The position numbers and the translations under genes are program-made. Of a stretch of DNA of 64,000 bases, positions 16,142 to 25,281 are shown piece after piece. Below the pieces are notes generated by a model. That model was given only the letters and a program-made list of their open reading frames with translations, did not search any database and was not told the origin of the DNA. Location of the stretch: positions 248,001 to 312,000 of the forward strand of contig JADJDV010000002.1 of the NCBI GenBank assembly GCA_016702555.1. Reading direction: 5' to 3'. The first letter of the stretch is position 1. Each line of letters begins with the position of its first letter. The stretch comes from Burkholderiales bacterium. Lineage in GTDB: Bacteria; Pseudomonadota; Gammaproteobacteria; Burkholderiales; Burkholderiaceae_C.

Positions 16142-18301
16142 TCAGATACCGATGGTGCCGCCATCGGTGCGCGTCACCACCACCGTGGCCGAGCGCGGGC
16201 GCTTGTGGCCTTTGTGGTGGCTGGTGATGCCCGGCTGGTTGCCCGGCCAGTGGCTGGTGAAGGTGTGGGTGGCGAAGTCAGCCTTGTCCTCGCCCGGGTG
16301 CTGCACGTTGAAGAACAGCGTCTTGCCGTCGGGCGTGACCACCACGCCGGTGATCTCGCAGTCGAACGGGCCGACCAGAAAGCGGCGCACGTTGGCCTCG
16401 GTGGGCTTGGCGCCCATGATCGTGGCCTGCTTGTTCTTGGTCGTCACCTTGCCGCCGTCGCCGACCTGGCCGGGAATGGCGGCCAGCATCATGCAGTTGG
16501 TCTTCTCGGTGTACTGGCCGTCGTCGGTCTGGATCCACAGCAGGCCGCCGGCGTTGCCGCTGCGCTGGTCGAAGTACAGGCCGTCGGGGCTGGAGAAGTC
16601 GTTCACGGCGGTCAGGCCCGACAGGTTCTCGCTTTGCTTCTTGGTGACGCCCGCGGTGTCGATGCCGGCGCCGAACAGGTACACGTCCCACTTGAACCTG
16701 GTGCCGGCCTGGCCGCCTTCTTCCTTCCAGCGGATGATGTGGCCATTCTCGTTGCCGGGACGCGGGTTGGCGGCGTTGACCTTGTCGGCTGCGCGTTGCG
16801 AGTTGTTGGTCATCGTCATGTAAACCTCGTGGTTCAACGGGTTCACGCCGCCCCACTCGGGGCGGTCCATCTTGGTGGCGCCGCGCGAGTCGGCCGCCAG
16901 GCGGCAGTGCATCACCACGTCGGCCTGGTCGGCGAACGGGTACAGCGCGTTCTTGCTGTCGATGCCGTTCTTCCCAAAAGTCAACTCTAGCCATTCGCCG
17001 CTGCCGTCGTCGTTGAACTTGGCGGCGTACAGCGTGCCCTTGTCCAGGTATTTGGCGCCCACGGCCATGCCGCCGTTGACGTCCTTCGGATCCCACTTGG
17101 CGTCGGACACGAACTTGAACACGTACTCGTTGCGTGCATCGTCGCCGGAATAGATGACGATCGGCTCGCCCGCCTTGGCCGGCGCCGGCCAGGCGCCTTC
17201 GTGGTTGAAGCGGCCCAGGGCGCTGCGCTTGACGGGCTTGCTGTCGGGGCGGAACGGGTCGATCTCGACCACCCAGCCGAAGCTGTTGAACACGTTGCGG
17301 TAGTCGGCGGCGGCGCTGGCGGCGCTGATCTTGCTGTTCCAGCGCTGGAATTGCTCGCCCTCGGCGGTGTCCCAGGCGTAGGGGCTCTTGCGGCCCTCGG
17401 GCAGGCCATAGCGCTTGAGCGCCACGATCTCGCTGGCGCTGCGGCCGGCATCGTCACCGGCGGCGCGGCCGATCACGTTGAGGTAGTTCTCCTCGCAGGT
17501 CAGGTAGGTGCCCCAGGGCGTGTAGCCGTTGGCGCAGTTGTTGTTCATGCCGAAGGCCTGCTTGCCATCGGGCGACAGCTTGGTGATCAGCTTGGCGTTG
17601 CCGGCGGCCGGGCCGCCCATGTCCATCGGCGTAGCCGAGTGCACGCGGCGGTTGTACTTGGAGCCGCGCACCATCTCCATGTCGTTGCTGCCGGCCTTGC
17701 GCTTGACCTCGACCACGCTGGCGCCGTGGGCGTAGATTTCCTTGTCCACCTCGCTGGCCGGGCGCTTGCCGTCCACCGTGGTGCTGCCGGCCGGGTGCAG
17801 GCCGTAGGGCGCCACCACGTATTCGTGGTTGACGCACAGCAGGCCGCTGGCCGAGGTGCTGGCGTCGAACTTGCCGTCCTTCATGCCGAAGAAATACATG
17901 CCGTCGTGGCCGTCGCCGATGCGGCGCTGGTACGACTCGGACGTCTCCGAGCCGTCGTCCTTCCAGGACTCGTCACCGAACATCATCGGGTCGCCCAGCG
18001 CATGCAGGATGCTGACCTGGTAGCCGTCGGCGATGGTGACCTGGTCGGCGTGGGTCTTGGCCACGGCGGCGAAGTTCAGCTTGACCGCGGGAGCGGGCGC
18101 TGGCTTCTCGTCGCCATCGTCGCTGCCGCCGCAGGCGGACAGGCCGACGCCGCCCAGCAGCGCGGCGGTGGTGGCGCCGACGCCACCCTTGAGCGCGCCA
18201 CGGCGGCTCAGCCGTGCGGCCAGGATGGTGTCCATGTGCGGGTTGGACGAGGGGTTGACGATCTCGTTGTCGTCGTACTCGGAAACGGGGGTCGGGTTCA
18301 T
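16142..18301 (-). CDS. phoX: PhoX family alkaline phosphatase
   Basis: A 719-residue PhoX-type phosphatase, a Tat-exported periplasmic or extracellular enzyme that uses Ca and Fe to release phosphate from organic esters. A twin-arginine motif SRRGALKGGVGATTAALLGG follows a 30-residue hydrophilic N-terminus, and a lipobox-like LSACGGS ends it. Family blocks are LLCVNHEYV, NNCANGYTPWGTYLTCEENY, NHEGAWPAPAKAGEP, DRPEWGGVNPLNHEVYMTMT and the SSPDGLYFD region. The start at 18301 was chosen because it gives the usual MNPTPVSEYDDNEIVNPS leader of the family; the longer frame adds 23 unrelated residues. No Pho box was identified. Confidence 0.92.
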   Translation of the reverse strand: MNPTPVSEYDDNEIVNPSSNPHMDTILAARLSRRGALKGGVGATTAALLGGVGLSACGGSDDGDEKPAPAPAVKLNFAAVAKTHADQVTIADGYQVSILHALGDPMMFGDESWKDDGSETSESYQRRIGDGHDGMYFFGMKDGKFDASTSASGLLCVNHEYVVAPYGLHPAGSTTVDGKRPASEVDKEIYAHGASVVEVKRKAGSNDMEMVRGSKYNRRVHSATPMDMGGPAAGNAKLITKLSPDGKQAFGMNNNCANGYTPWGTYLTCEENYLNVIGRAAGDDAGRSASEIVALKRYGLPEGRKSPYAWDTAEGEQFQRWNSKISAASAAADYRNVFNSFGWVVEIDPFRPDSKPVKRSALGRFNHEGAWPAPAKAGEPIVIYSGDDARNEYVFKFVSDAKWDPKDVNGGMAVGAKYLDKGTLYAAKFNDDGSGEWLELTFGKNGIDSKNALYPFADQADVVMHCRLAADSRGATKMDRPEWGGVNPLNHEVYMTMTNNSQRAADKVNAANPRPGNENGHIIRWKEEGGQAGTRFKWDVYLFGAGIDTAGVTKKQSENLSGLTAVNDFSSPDGLYFDQRSGNAGGLLWIQTDDGQYTEKTNCMMLAAIPGQVGDGGKVTTKNKQATIMGAKPTEANVRRFLVGPFDCEITGVVVTPDGKTLFFNVQHPGEDKADFATHTFTSHWPGNQPGITSHHKGHKRPRSATVVVTRTDGGTIGI

Positions 18302-18403
18302 GGGTCGTGGGACTTTCGTGTAAATAAAGCGAAGCGGACCAGGGTGAAGGCCCGCATCGTGCCGACCCAATGTGGCACTGTCGTGACAGCGGCGTGACGC
18401 CGA

Positions 18404-18898
18404 TCAGCGCGCGTTGCGCCGCTTGGCCTGTAGCTGGTCCAGCGGCAGCGCGCCGCCAGCCTTCACCTCGCCCAGCGAAAAACTGGTGTGCATGTCCTTC
18501 ACGTTGGGCAGGTGCAGCAGCACCTCGCGCGAGAAGCGGCTGAACTGCTCCAGGTCGGTGGCCACCACCTGCAACTCGAAGGTGCCGGTGCCGCTGATGT
18601 AGTGGCAGCTGATGATCTCGGGCTGGGCACGGATGGCCTGCTCCAGCCCGCGCATCGATGCAGCGCCGATCTGCGCAGCATCCAGCCGCACAAAGGCCAG
18701 CACGCCCAGGCCGATCTTGTGGCGGTCGATCTCGGCGCGGTAGCCGCGGATGAAGCCGGCCGACTCCAGTGCCCGCACGCGCCGCCAGCAGGGCGCGGCC
18801 GACAGGCCCACGCGCTGTGCCAGTTCGCTGTTGGTCAGGCGCCCGTCGGCTTGCAGATGTTGCAGGATGGCCAGGTCGTAAGCATCAAGTGTTTCCAT
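18404..18898 (-). CDS. Lrp/AsnC family transcriptional regulator (divergent from ior)
   Basis: A 164-residue Lrp/AsnC protein with a winged helix-turn-helix (LQHLQADGRLTNSELAQRVG and LSAAPCWRRVRALESAGFI) and a RAM domain (SGTGTFELQVVATDLEQF). It is divergent from the indolepyruvate ferredoxin oxidoreductase gene. This arrangement is common in beta-proteobacteria and suggests control of that gene in response to aromatic or branched amino acids. The ligand is inferred. Confidence 0.9.
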   Translation of the reverse strand: METLDAYDLAILQHLQADGRLTNSELAQRVGLSAAPCWRRVRALESAGFIRGYRAEIDRHKIGLGVLAFVRLDAAQIGAASMRGLEQAIRAQPEIISCHYISGTGTFELQVVATDLEQFSRFSREVLLHLPNVKDMHTSFSLGEVKAGGALPLDQLQAKRRNAR

Positions 18899-19077
18899 GA
18901 TGACGCGATTTTAGAAAGAATCTTTCCAAACAAGGGTTAACAAGGGAACGCAAAGAAAACACTTATCGCGGCAAGCGGCATACACTTTGCGCTCAAATGA
19001 CAACGGGCCTGTCTACACGATGGGCCTGCACGCTGCACAGGCCCACAAGGCCCAGGCCCACACAGGAGACAAACACG

Positions 19078-19239
19078 ATGAACGCCCCCCTGCCCGAGCA
19101 CATCCGCAAGGCGCTGGAAACTGTCACGCTCGACGACAATCCGCATCGCGGGTTGCACCGAAGGTACAAGTACGCGGGCGGCGCAGCCGAACGCACTGGA
19201 CTTGGCGTCGAGCGGGTTGGCAAAGGCGAAGACCTATGA
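19078..19239 (+). CDS. 53-aa leader ORF made from a duplicated 5' end of the ior gene
   Basis: The first 62 bp (19078-19139) repeat the first 62 bp of the main gene (19236-19297) with two base changes, both silent (GAG/GAA and ACT/ACC). The frame then continues through unrelated sequence for 33 codons. It ends in a TGA that overlaps the ATG of the main gene (ATGA at 19236-19239). The strong ribosome binding site CAGGAGAC lies before this first copy, while the main gene has only a weak one. The peptide, if made, would be MNAPLPEHIRKALETVTLDD plus an unrelated tail. It could be a coupling leader or simply a duplication scar. Confidence 0.45.
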   Translation: MNAPLPEHIRKALETVTLDDNPHRGLHRRYKYAGGAAERTGLGVERVGKGEDL

Positions 19240-22200
19240 ACGCCCCCCTGCCCGAACACATCCGCAAGGCGCTGGAAACCGTCACGCTCGACGACAAGTA
19301 CAGCCTCGACTATGGCCGCGCCTTCATGAGCGGCATCCAGGCGCTGGTCAAGCTGCCGATGCTGCAGCGCCAGCGCGATGCGCTGGTGGGCAAGAACACC
19401 GCCGGTTTCGTCAGCGGCTACCGCGGCTCGCCGCTGGGCGGTTACGACCAGGCGCTGTGGGCGGCGCGCAAGCACCTGGAAAAGCAGCACATCGTCTTTC
19501 AGCCGGGCGTGAACGAAGAGCTGGCGGCCACGGCCGTCTGGGGCACGCAGCAACTGGGCTTTGCGCCGCCGGGCAGCAACCAGTTTGATGGCGTGTTCGG
19601 CATCTGGTACGGCAAGGGCCCCGGCGTGGACCGCACGGCCGACGTGTTCAAGCACGCCAACATGGCCGGCACCAGCCCTTTAGGCGGCGTGATCGCCGTG
19701 GCCGGCGACGACCACGTGGCCAAGAGCAGCACCGCCGCGCACCAGAGCGACCACATCTTCAAGGCCTGCGGGCTGCCGGTGTTCTTTCCGTCCACCGTGC
19801 AGGAGATCCTGGACCTGGGGCAGCACGCCTTTGCCATGAGCCGCTACGCCGGCCTGTGGACCAGCATGAAGACGATCCAGGAAGTGGTCGAATCCAGCGC
19901 CACCGCCATGATCGACCCCGAGCGGGTGCAGATCCAGGTTCCCACCGACTTCGAGATGCCGCCCGGCGGCCTGCACATCCGCTGGCCCGACGCGGCCCTG
20001 CCGCAGGAGGAGCGCCTGTTCAACTACAAGTGGTATGCGGCGCTGGCCTATGTGCGCGCCAACCGGCTGAACTACAACGTGATCGAAGGCGCCAACGACC
20101 GCTTCGGCATCATCGCCAGCGGCAAGGCCTACAACGACACGCGCCAGGCGCTGCTCGACCTGGGGCTGGACGACCTCACCTGCCGCCAGGTCGGCATTCG
20201 CCTGCACAAGGTCAACGTGGTGTGGCCGCTGGAGGCGCAGATCACGCGCGACTTCGCCACCGGCCTGAAGGAAATCCTGGTGGTGGAAGAAAAGCGCCAG
20301 GTGATCGAATACCAGCTGAAGGAACAGCTCTACAACTGGCGCCCCGACGTGCGCCCCAACGTGCTGGGCAAGTACGTCGAGAACGACGGCGCGCCGGGCG
20401 GCGAATGGGCGCGCGCCAACCCCACGTCCGACACGCTGCTGCGCGCCACCGCCGATTTGACGCCGGCGCTGATCGCCCGCGCCATTGCCGCGCGACTGAA
20501 AAAACTGGGCATCGACGCCGACATGACGGCGCGGCTGGATCGGCAACTGGCCATCCTCGACGCGTCGGAGCAGGCCATGCAGGTGTTGAGCAGCGGCGGC
20601 AGCGGCGCCGACCGCCTGCCCTGGTTCTGCTCGGGCTGCCCGCACAACACCAGCACCCGCGTGCCCGAGGGCTCGCGCGCCATGGCGGGCATCGGCTGCC
20701 ATTTCATGAGCATCTGGATGGACCGCAGCACCGTCGGCTTCACGCAGATGGGCGGCGAGGGCGTGCCGTGGGTCGGCCAGCAGCCGTTCAGCAAAGACAA
20801 GCACATGTTCGCCAACCTAGGCGACGGCACCTACTACCACAGCGGCACGCTGGCGGTACGCCAGGCGGTCACCGCCGGCGTCAACATCACCTACAAGATT
20901 CTCTACAACGACGCCGTGGCCATGACCGGCGGCCAGCAGATCGGCGAGCGGCCCGAGGGGCTGTCGGTGATCCAGATCGCGCAGAACATGCGGGCCGAAG
21001 GCGCGGCCAAGATCTGCGTGGTCACCGACGAGCCTGAAAAATACGACGGCGCGCAGGCCAAGGGCCTGCCGGAAGGCATCGAGATCCACCACCGCGACAA
21101 GCTGGACGCCATCCAGCGCGAGTTCCGCGAGATTGAAGGCACCACCGTCATCATCTACGACCAGACCTGCGCGACCGAAAAGCGCCGCCGCCGCAAGCGC
21201 GGCACCATGGTCGACCCGGCCGTGCGCGTGGTCATCAACGAGCTGGTGTGCGAGGGCTGCGGCGATTGCAGTGTGAAGAGCAACTGCCTGTCGGTGGAGC
21301 CGCTGGAGACCGAGTTCGGCCGCAAGCGCACCATCAACCAGAGCAGCTGCAACAAGGACATTTCCTGCGTCAATGGCTTTTGCCCCAGCTTCATCACCGT
21401 GGAAGGCGGAAGCCTCAAGAAAAAAGCCAAGGCCAAGACCGCGCTGTCGCCGGCCGAGCTGGGCGCGCTGCCCGAGCCGGTGCAGCAACAGCCTGAAGCC
21501 GGCGGCGCCTGGGGCATCGTGGTGGCGGGCGTGGGCGGCACCGGCGTCATCACCATCGGTCAGCTGCTCGGCATGGCGGCGCACCTCGAAGGCAAGGGCA
21601 TCGTCACCCAGGACGCCGCCGGCCTGGCGCAAAAGGGCGGCGCCACCTGGAGCCACGTGCTGATCGGCGCCACCCAGGACGACATCCGCACCACCCGGGT
21701 CGGCATGGCGGCGGCCGACTTGATCATCGGCTGCGACCCGATCGTCACCGCCAACCAGGAAACCGTGCTGCGCATGCGCGAGGGCCGCACCCACGTGGCG
21801 CTGAACTCGCACAGCACGCCGACCGCGGCCTTCGTGCAGGACGGCGCCTGGCAGAACCCGGCCCAGCGCTGCGCCGCCGACATCGCGCGCGCCGTCGGCC
21901 CCTCGGGCCTGTCGGCCTTCGACGCCGACGCCATGGCGACCCGCCTGCTGGGCGACAGCATCTACATCAACCCGATGATCCTGGGCTACGCCTGGCAGAA
22001 GGGCTGGGTGCCGTTGTCGCGTGCCGCGCTGATGCGCGCCATCGAGTTGAACAACGTGCAGGTCGACAACAACAAGGCCGCCTTCGAGTGGGGCCGCCAG
22101 GCCGCGCACGACTTCGCGCGCGTCGAAAAGCTGCTGGTGAACGCCGACGCCAAGGTGATCGAGTTCAAGAAGCGCGACACGCTGGAGTCGCTCATCGCGC

Positions 22201-22829
22201 GCCGCGTCGAGTTCCTGACCGGCTACCAGAACGCCGCCTACGCCGAAACCTATCGCGACTTCGTCGCCCAGGTGCAGCAGCAGGAAGCCAGGCTCGGCAA
22301 GTCGTCCTTGAGCGAGGCGGTGGCGCGCTACCTGTTCAAGCTGATGGCCTACAAGGACGAGTACGAGGTGGCGCGCCTGCACAGCGACCCGGCCTTCCTG
22401 CAGCGCATCGATGACATGTTCGAGGGCGATTACAAGATCAACTACCACCTGGCGCCGCCGCTGACGGCCAAGCGCAACGAGAAGGGCGAGCTGGTCAAGC
22501 AGAAATTCGGCCCGTCGATGCTGCGCAACTTCAGGCTGCTCGCCAGGCTGAAGAGCCTGCGCGGCGGTGCGCTCGACATCTTCGGCAGGACCGAAGAGCG
22601 CCGCACCGAGCGCGCGCTGATCCAGCAATACCGCGCCAGCATCGAGGAAATCCTGCGCACGCTGTCGGTCGACAACCACGCCAACGCGCTGGAGATTGCC
22701 CGCATTCCGGAGCAGATCAAGGGCTATGGCCACATCAAGGAGCGCCACCTGAAGGCGGCGCAGGCGCGCTGGGACGAACTGCTGGCGCGCTACCGCGACT
22801 CGGCGGCGGCGCCGCGCCAGGTGGCCTGA
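19236..22829 (+). CDS. indolepyruvate ferredoxin oxidoreductase, fused alpha/beta/gamma form
   Basis: A 1197-residue thiamine-diphosphate and iron-sulphur enzyme that oxidatively decarboxylates aryl-pyruvates (or related 2-oxo acids) to acyl-CoA, used in degrading aromatic amino acids. The N-terminal half is the TPP-binding region (GYRGSPLGGYDQALW near residue 52, the CSGCPHN cysteine pair near 464, NDAVAMTGGQQIGERPEG). A ferredoxin-like CEGCGDCSVKSNC lies near 672. The C-terminal third is the gamma domain with GVGGTGVITIGQLLG near 766. The ATG at 19236 matches the family start; upstream in-frame codons to 18987 are not conserved. A divergent Lrp-type gene is the probable regulator. Confidence 0.93.
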   Translation: MNAPLPEHIRKALETVTLDDKYSLDYGRAFMSGIQALVKLPMLQRQRDALVGKNTAGFVSGYRGSPLGGYDQALWAARKHLEKQHIVFQPGVNEELAATAVWGTQQLGFAPPGSNQFDGVFGIWYGKGPGVDRTADVFKHANMAGTSPLGGVIAVAGDDHVAKSSTAAHQSDHIFKACGLPVFFPSTVQEILDLGQHAFAMSRYAGLWTSMKTIQEVVESSATAMIDPERVQIQVPTDFEMPPGGLHIRWPDAALPQEERLFNYKWYAALAYVRANRLNYNVIEGANDRFGIIASGKAYNDTRQALLDLGLDDLTCRQVGIRLHKVNVVWPLEAQITRDFATGLKEILVVEEKRQVIEYQLKEQLYNWRPDVRPNVLGKYVENDGAPGGEWARANPTSDTLLRATADLTPALIARAIAARLKKLGIDADMTARLDRQLAILDASEQAMQVLSSGGSGADRLPWFCSGCPHNTSTRVPEGSRAMAGIGCHFMSIWMDRSTVGFTQMGGEGVPWVGQQPFSKDKHMFANLGDGTYYHSGTLAVRQAVTAGVNITYKILYNDAVAMTGGQQIGERPEGLSVIQIAQNMRAEGAAKICVVTDEPEKYDGAQAKGLPEGIEIHHRDKLDAIQREFREIEGTTVIIYDQTCATEKRRRRKRGTMVDPAVRVVINELVCEGCGDCSVKSNCLSVEPLETEFGRKRTINQSSCNKDISCVNGFCPSFITVEGGSLKKKAKAKTALSPAELGALPEPVQQQPEAGGAWGIVVAGVGGTGVITIGQLLGMAAHLEGKGIVTQDAAGLAQKGGATWSHVLIGATQDDIRTTRVGMAAADLIIGCDPIVTANQETVLRMREGRTHVALNSHSTPTAAFVQDGAWQNPAQRCAADIARAVGPSGLSAFDADAMATRLLGDSIYINPMILGYAWQKGWVPLSRAALMRAIELNNVQVDNNKAAFEWGRQAAHDFARVEKLLVNADAKVIEFKKRDTLESLIARRVEFLTGYQNAAYAETYRDFVAQVQQQEARLGKSSLSEAVARYLFKLMAYKDEYEVARLHSDPAFLQRIDDMFEGDYKINYHLAPPLTAKRNEKGELVKQKFGPSMLRNFRLLARLKSLRGGALDIFGRTEERRTERALIQQYRASIEEILRTLSVDNHANALEIARIPEQIKGYGHIKERHLKAAQARWDELLARYRDSAAAPRQVA

Positions 22830-22984
22830 GCACGGTGGCCGCAGCGGCCAGGCGAGGTTTTCCCGGTCGCCGCTTAGAATAGAGGGTTCGCTCGCGCGAG
22901 CCCGCTGATCGGGCGCCGCCTTCCGGCCCGCTGTTGCGCGCGCCGTCCATCCGTCCATCGCCCGCCATTACAGGAGTCACTCTG

Positions 22985-23311
22985 GTGTTCATCTCCAACG
23001 CCTTCGCCCAGACCGCACCCGCCGCCGGCGGCGACATGGGCTCGTCCCTCATGAGCATGCTGCCGCTGGTGCTGATGTTCGTGGTGCTCTACTTCATCAT
23101 GATCCGCCCGCAGATGCGCAAGCAGAAAGAGCACCGCGCCATGATCGAGGCCCTGGCCAAGGGCGACGAGGTGGTGACCGCCGGCGGCATGCTGGGCAAG
23201 GTGGTCTCGCTGTCCGAGGCCCACATCGGCGTGCAGATCGCCAGCGGCGTCGAGGTGCAGATGCAGCGCAGCGCGGTGGTGCAGGTGCTGCCCAAGGGAA
23301 CCATCAAGTAA
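22985..23311 (+). CDS. yajC: Sec translocon accessory protein YajC
   Basis: A 108-residue single-span inner-membrane protein of the SecDF-YajC complex, which helps preprotein export and membrane insertion. The hydrophobic segment (SMLPLVLMFVVLYFIMI, about residues 23-40) is followed by the classic RPQMRKQKEHRAMI and the small beta-domain GDEVVTAGGMLGKV. The start is GTG at 22985, placed by AGGAG 8 bp upstream and by the family N-terminus (FISNAFAQ). A TAGAAT (22875-22880) further upstream is a likely -10 element for the operon. secD follows after 68 bp. Confidence 0.95.
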   Translation: MFISNAFAQTAPAAGGDMGSSLMSMLPLVLMFVVLYFIMIRPQMRKQKEHRAMIEALAKGDEVVTAGGMLGKVVSLSEAHIGVQIASGVEVQMQRSAVVQVLPKGTIK

Positions 23312-23379
23312 ACCGGCGCCTCGCACCGGGTGCGCCGTGACCGCCAGCCCGACGCGCTGGCGCCTTTCCTGACTTTCGC

Positions 23380-25266
23380 ATGAACCGTTATCCGCTCTGG
23401 AAGTACGTCATCATCGCCTTCAGCGTGGTGCTGGCCGCGATCTACGCCCTGCCCAACATGTTCGGCGAGGCGCCCGCGGTGCAGGTCTCGGCGGGCAAGG
23501 TCACCGCCCGGGTGGACGGTGGCACGCTGTCGCAGGTCGAGCAGGCGCTCAAGGCCGCCAACGTGACGCCCAACCGCCTGACGCACGAGGGCAGCTCGGT
23601 CTGGGCGCGCTTTGACACGCCCGACGACCAGCTCAAGGCCAAGGACGTCATCGAGCAGGCCGTCAACCCCGACGCGGCCGACCCCAGCTACGTGGTGGCG
23701 CTGAACCTGGTGTCGCGCTCGCCCGCCTGGCTGACCGCGCTCAACGCCAAGCCCATGTACCTGGGGCTGGACCTGCGCGGCGGCGTGCACTTCATGCTGC
23801 AGGTGGACATGCGTGCGGCCATCACCAAGCGCTTGGACACGCTGGCCAGCGACATCCGCCTGAGCCTGCGCGAGAAGGACGTGCGCCACGGCGGCGTCAG
23901 CCGCGAAGGCAACGCCATCGAGATTCGTGCGCGCGATGCCGCCACGCTGGAGGCCGCGCGCCGCGTCATCGCCGACACCCAGCCCGATCTGGAACTGGTG
24001 CAGTCGACCGGCGGCGAGCCGCGCCTGGTGGCCAACTTCAAGCCGCCCGCGCTGCTGAAGGTGCAGAACGACGCCGTGCGGCAGAACATCACCACGCTGC
24101 ACAACCGCGTCAACGAACTCGGCGTGGCCGAGCCGGTGATCCAGCAGCAGGGCGCCGACCGCGTGGTGGTGCAGCTGCCCGGCGTGCAGGACACCGCCAA
24201 GGCCAAGGACATCCTGGGCCGCACCGCGACGCTGGAAATGCGCCTGGTCGACGAGAGCGCCGAGGGCCGCGCGGCCGAACTCAGCGGCGGCCCGGTGCCG
24301 TTCGGCTCGGAGAAATTCCTGCTGCGCGACGGCACACCGGTGATCGTCAAGCGCCAGGTGATCATCACCGGCGACAGCCTGACCGACGCCCAGCCCGGCT
24401 TCGACCAGCAGACCCAGCAACCCAAGGTCGACCTGACGGTGGACGCCAAGGGCGGCCGCATCATGCGCGACGTCAGCCGCGAGAACCTGAAGAAGCGCAT
24501 GGCCATCGTCCTGTTCGAGAAGGGCAAGGGCGAGGCGCTGACGGCCCCCGTGATCCAGGCCGAGCTGGGCACGCGCTTCCAGATCTCCGGCTCGATGACC
24601 ACGGTGGAGGCCAACGATCTGGCGCTGCTGCTGCGCGCCGGCTCGCTGGCGGCGCCCATGGAGATCATCGAAGAGCGCACCATCGGCCCCAGCCTCGGCG
24701 CCGAGAACATCACCAAGGGTTTTCACAGCGTGATGTGGGGCTTTCTGGTGATCGTGGTGTTCATGACGATCTACTACCACCTGTTCGGCGTCTTCTCGTC
24801 GATCGCGCTGACCTTCAACCTGGTGCTGCTGGTGGCCATCCTGTCGATGCTGCAGGCCACGCTGACGCTGCCCGGCATGGCGGCGGTGGCGCTGACGCTG
24901 GGCATGGCGATCGACGCCAACGTGCTGATCAACGAGCGCATCCGCGAGGAACTGCGCGAGGGCATGTCGCCGCAGGCGGCCATCCACGCCGGCTACGACC
25001 GCGCCTGGGCCACCATTCTCGACTCCAACGTCACCTCGCTGGTGGCCGGCGTCGCGCTGCTGGCCTTCGGCTCGGGGCCGGTGCGCGGCTTCGCGGTGGT
25101 GCACTGCATCGGCATCCTGACCTCGATGTTCTCGGCGGTGTTCTTCTCGCGCGGCATCGTCAACTTCTGGTACGGGCGCAAGAAGAAGCTCAAGACGGTG
25201 TCGATCGGTACCGTGTGGCGCGACGACACCAAGACGCTCGCCACCAATCCGGGCGACGGCCGCTGA
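23380..25266 (+). CDS. secD: protein translocase subunit SecD
   Basis: A 628-residue inner-membrane subunit that uses the proton-motive force to pull exported proteins through the translocon. One N-terminal helix (KYVIIAFSVVLAAIYALPN) is followed by a large periplasmic region starting with the SecD signature YLGLDLRGGVHFMLQVD (residues 127-143). A five-helix RND-type bundle ends the protein. This includes LTLGMAIDANVLINERIREE (the D-N-E motif of the fifth helix) near residues 505-524. Order yajC-secD-secF is the standard one. Confidence 0.96.
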   Translation: MNRYPLWKYVIIAFSVVLAAIYALPNMFGEAPAVQVSAGKVTARVDGGTLSQVEQALKAANVTPNRLTHEGSSVWARFDTPDDQLKAKDVIEQAVNPDAADPSYVVALNLVSRSPAWLTALNAKPMYLGLDLRGGVHFMLQVDMRAAITKRLDTLASDIRLSLREKDVRHGGVSREGNAIEIRARDAATLEAARRVIADTQPDLELVQSTGGEPRLVANFKPPALLKVQNDAVRQNITTLHNRVNELGVAEPVIQQQGADRVVVQLPGVQDTAKAKDILGRTATLEMRLVDESAEGRAAELSGGPVPFGSEKFLLRDGTPVIVKRQVIITGDSLTDAQPGFDQQTQQPKVDLTVDAKGGRIMRDVSRENLKKRMAIVLFEKGKGEALTAPVIQAELGTRFQISGSMTTVEANDLALLLRAGSLAAPMEIIEERTIGPSLGAENITKGFHSVMWGFLVIVVFMTIYYHLFGVFSSIALTFNLVLLVAILSMLQATLTLPGMAAVALTLGMAIDANVLINERIREELREGMSPQAAIHAGYDRAWATILDSNVTSLVAGVALLAFGSGPVRGFAVVHCIGILTSMFSAVFFSRGIVNFWYGRKKKLKTVSIGTVWRDDTKTLATNPGDGR

Positions 25267-25281
25267 TCGGGGAGCACGCAG

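Noticed and set aside
18987..19235. Extended N-terminus of the ior protein from 18987
   Set aside because: The in-frame extension is not family-like and reads the duplicated block in the wrong frame; the conserved start is at 19236.
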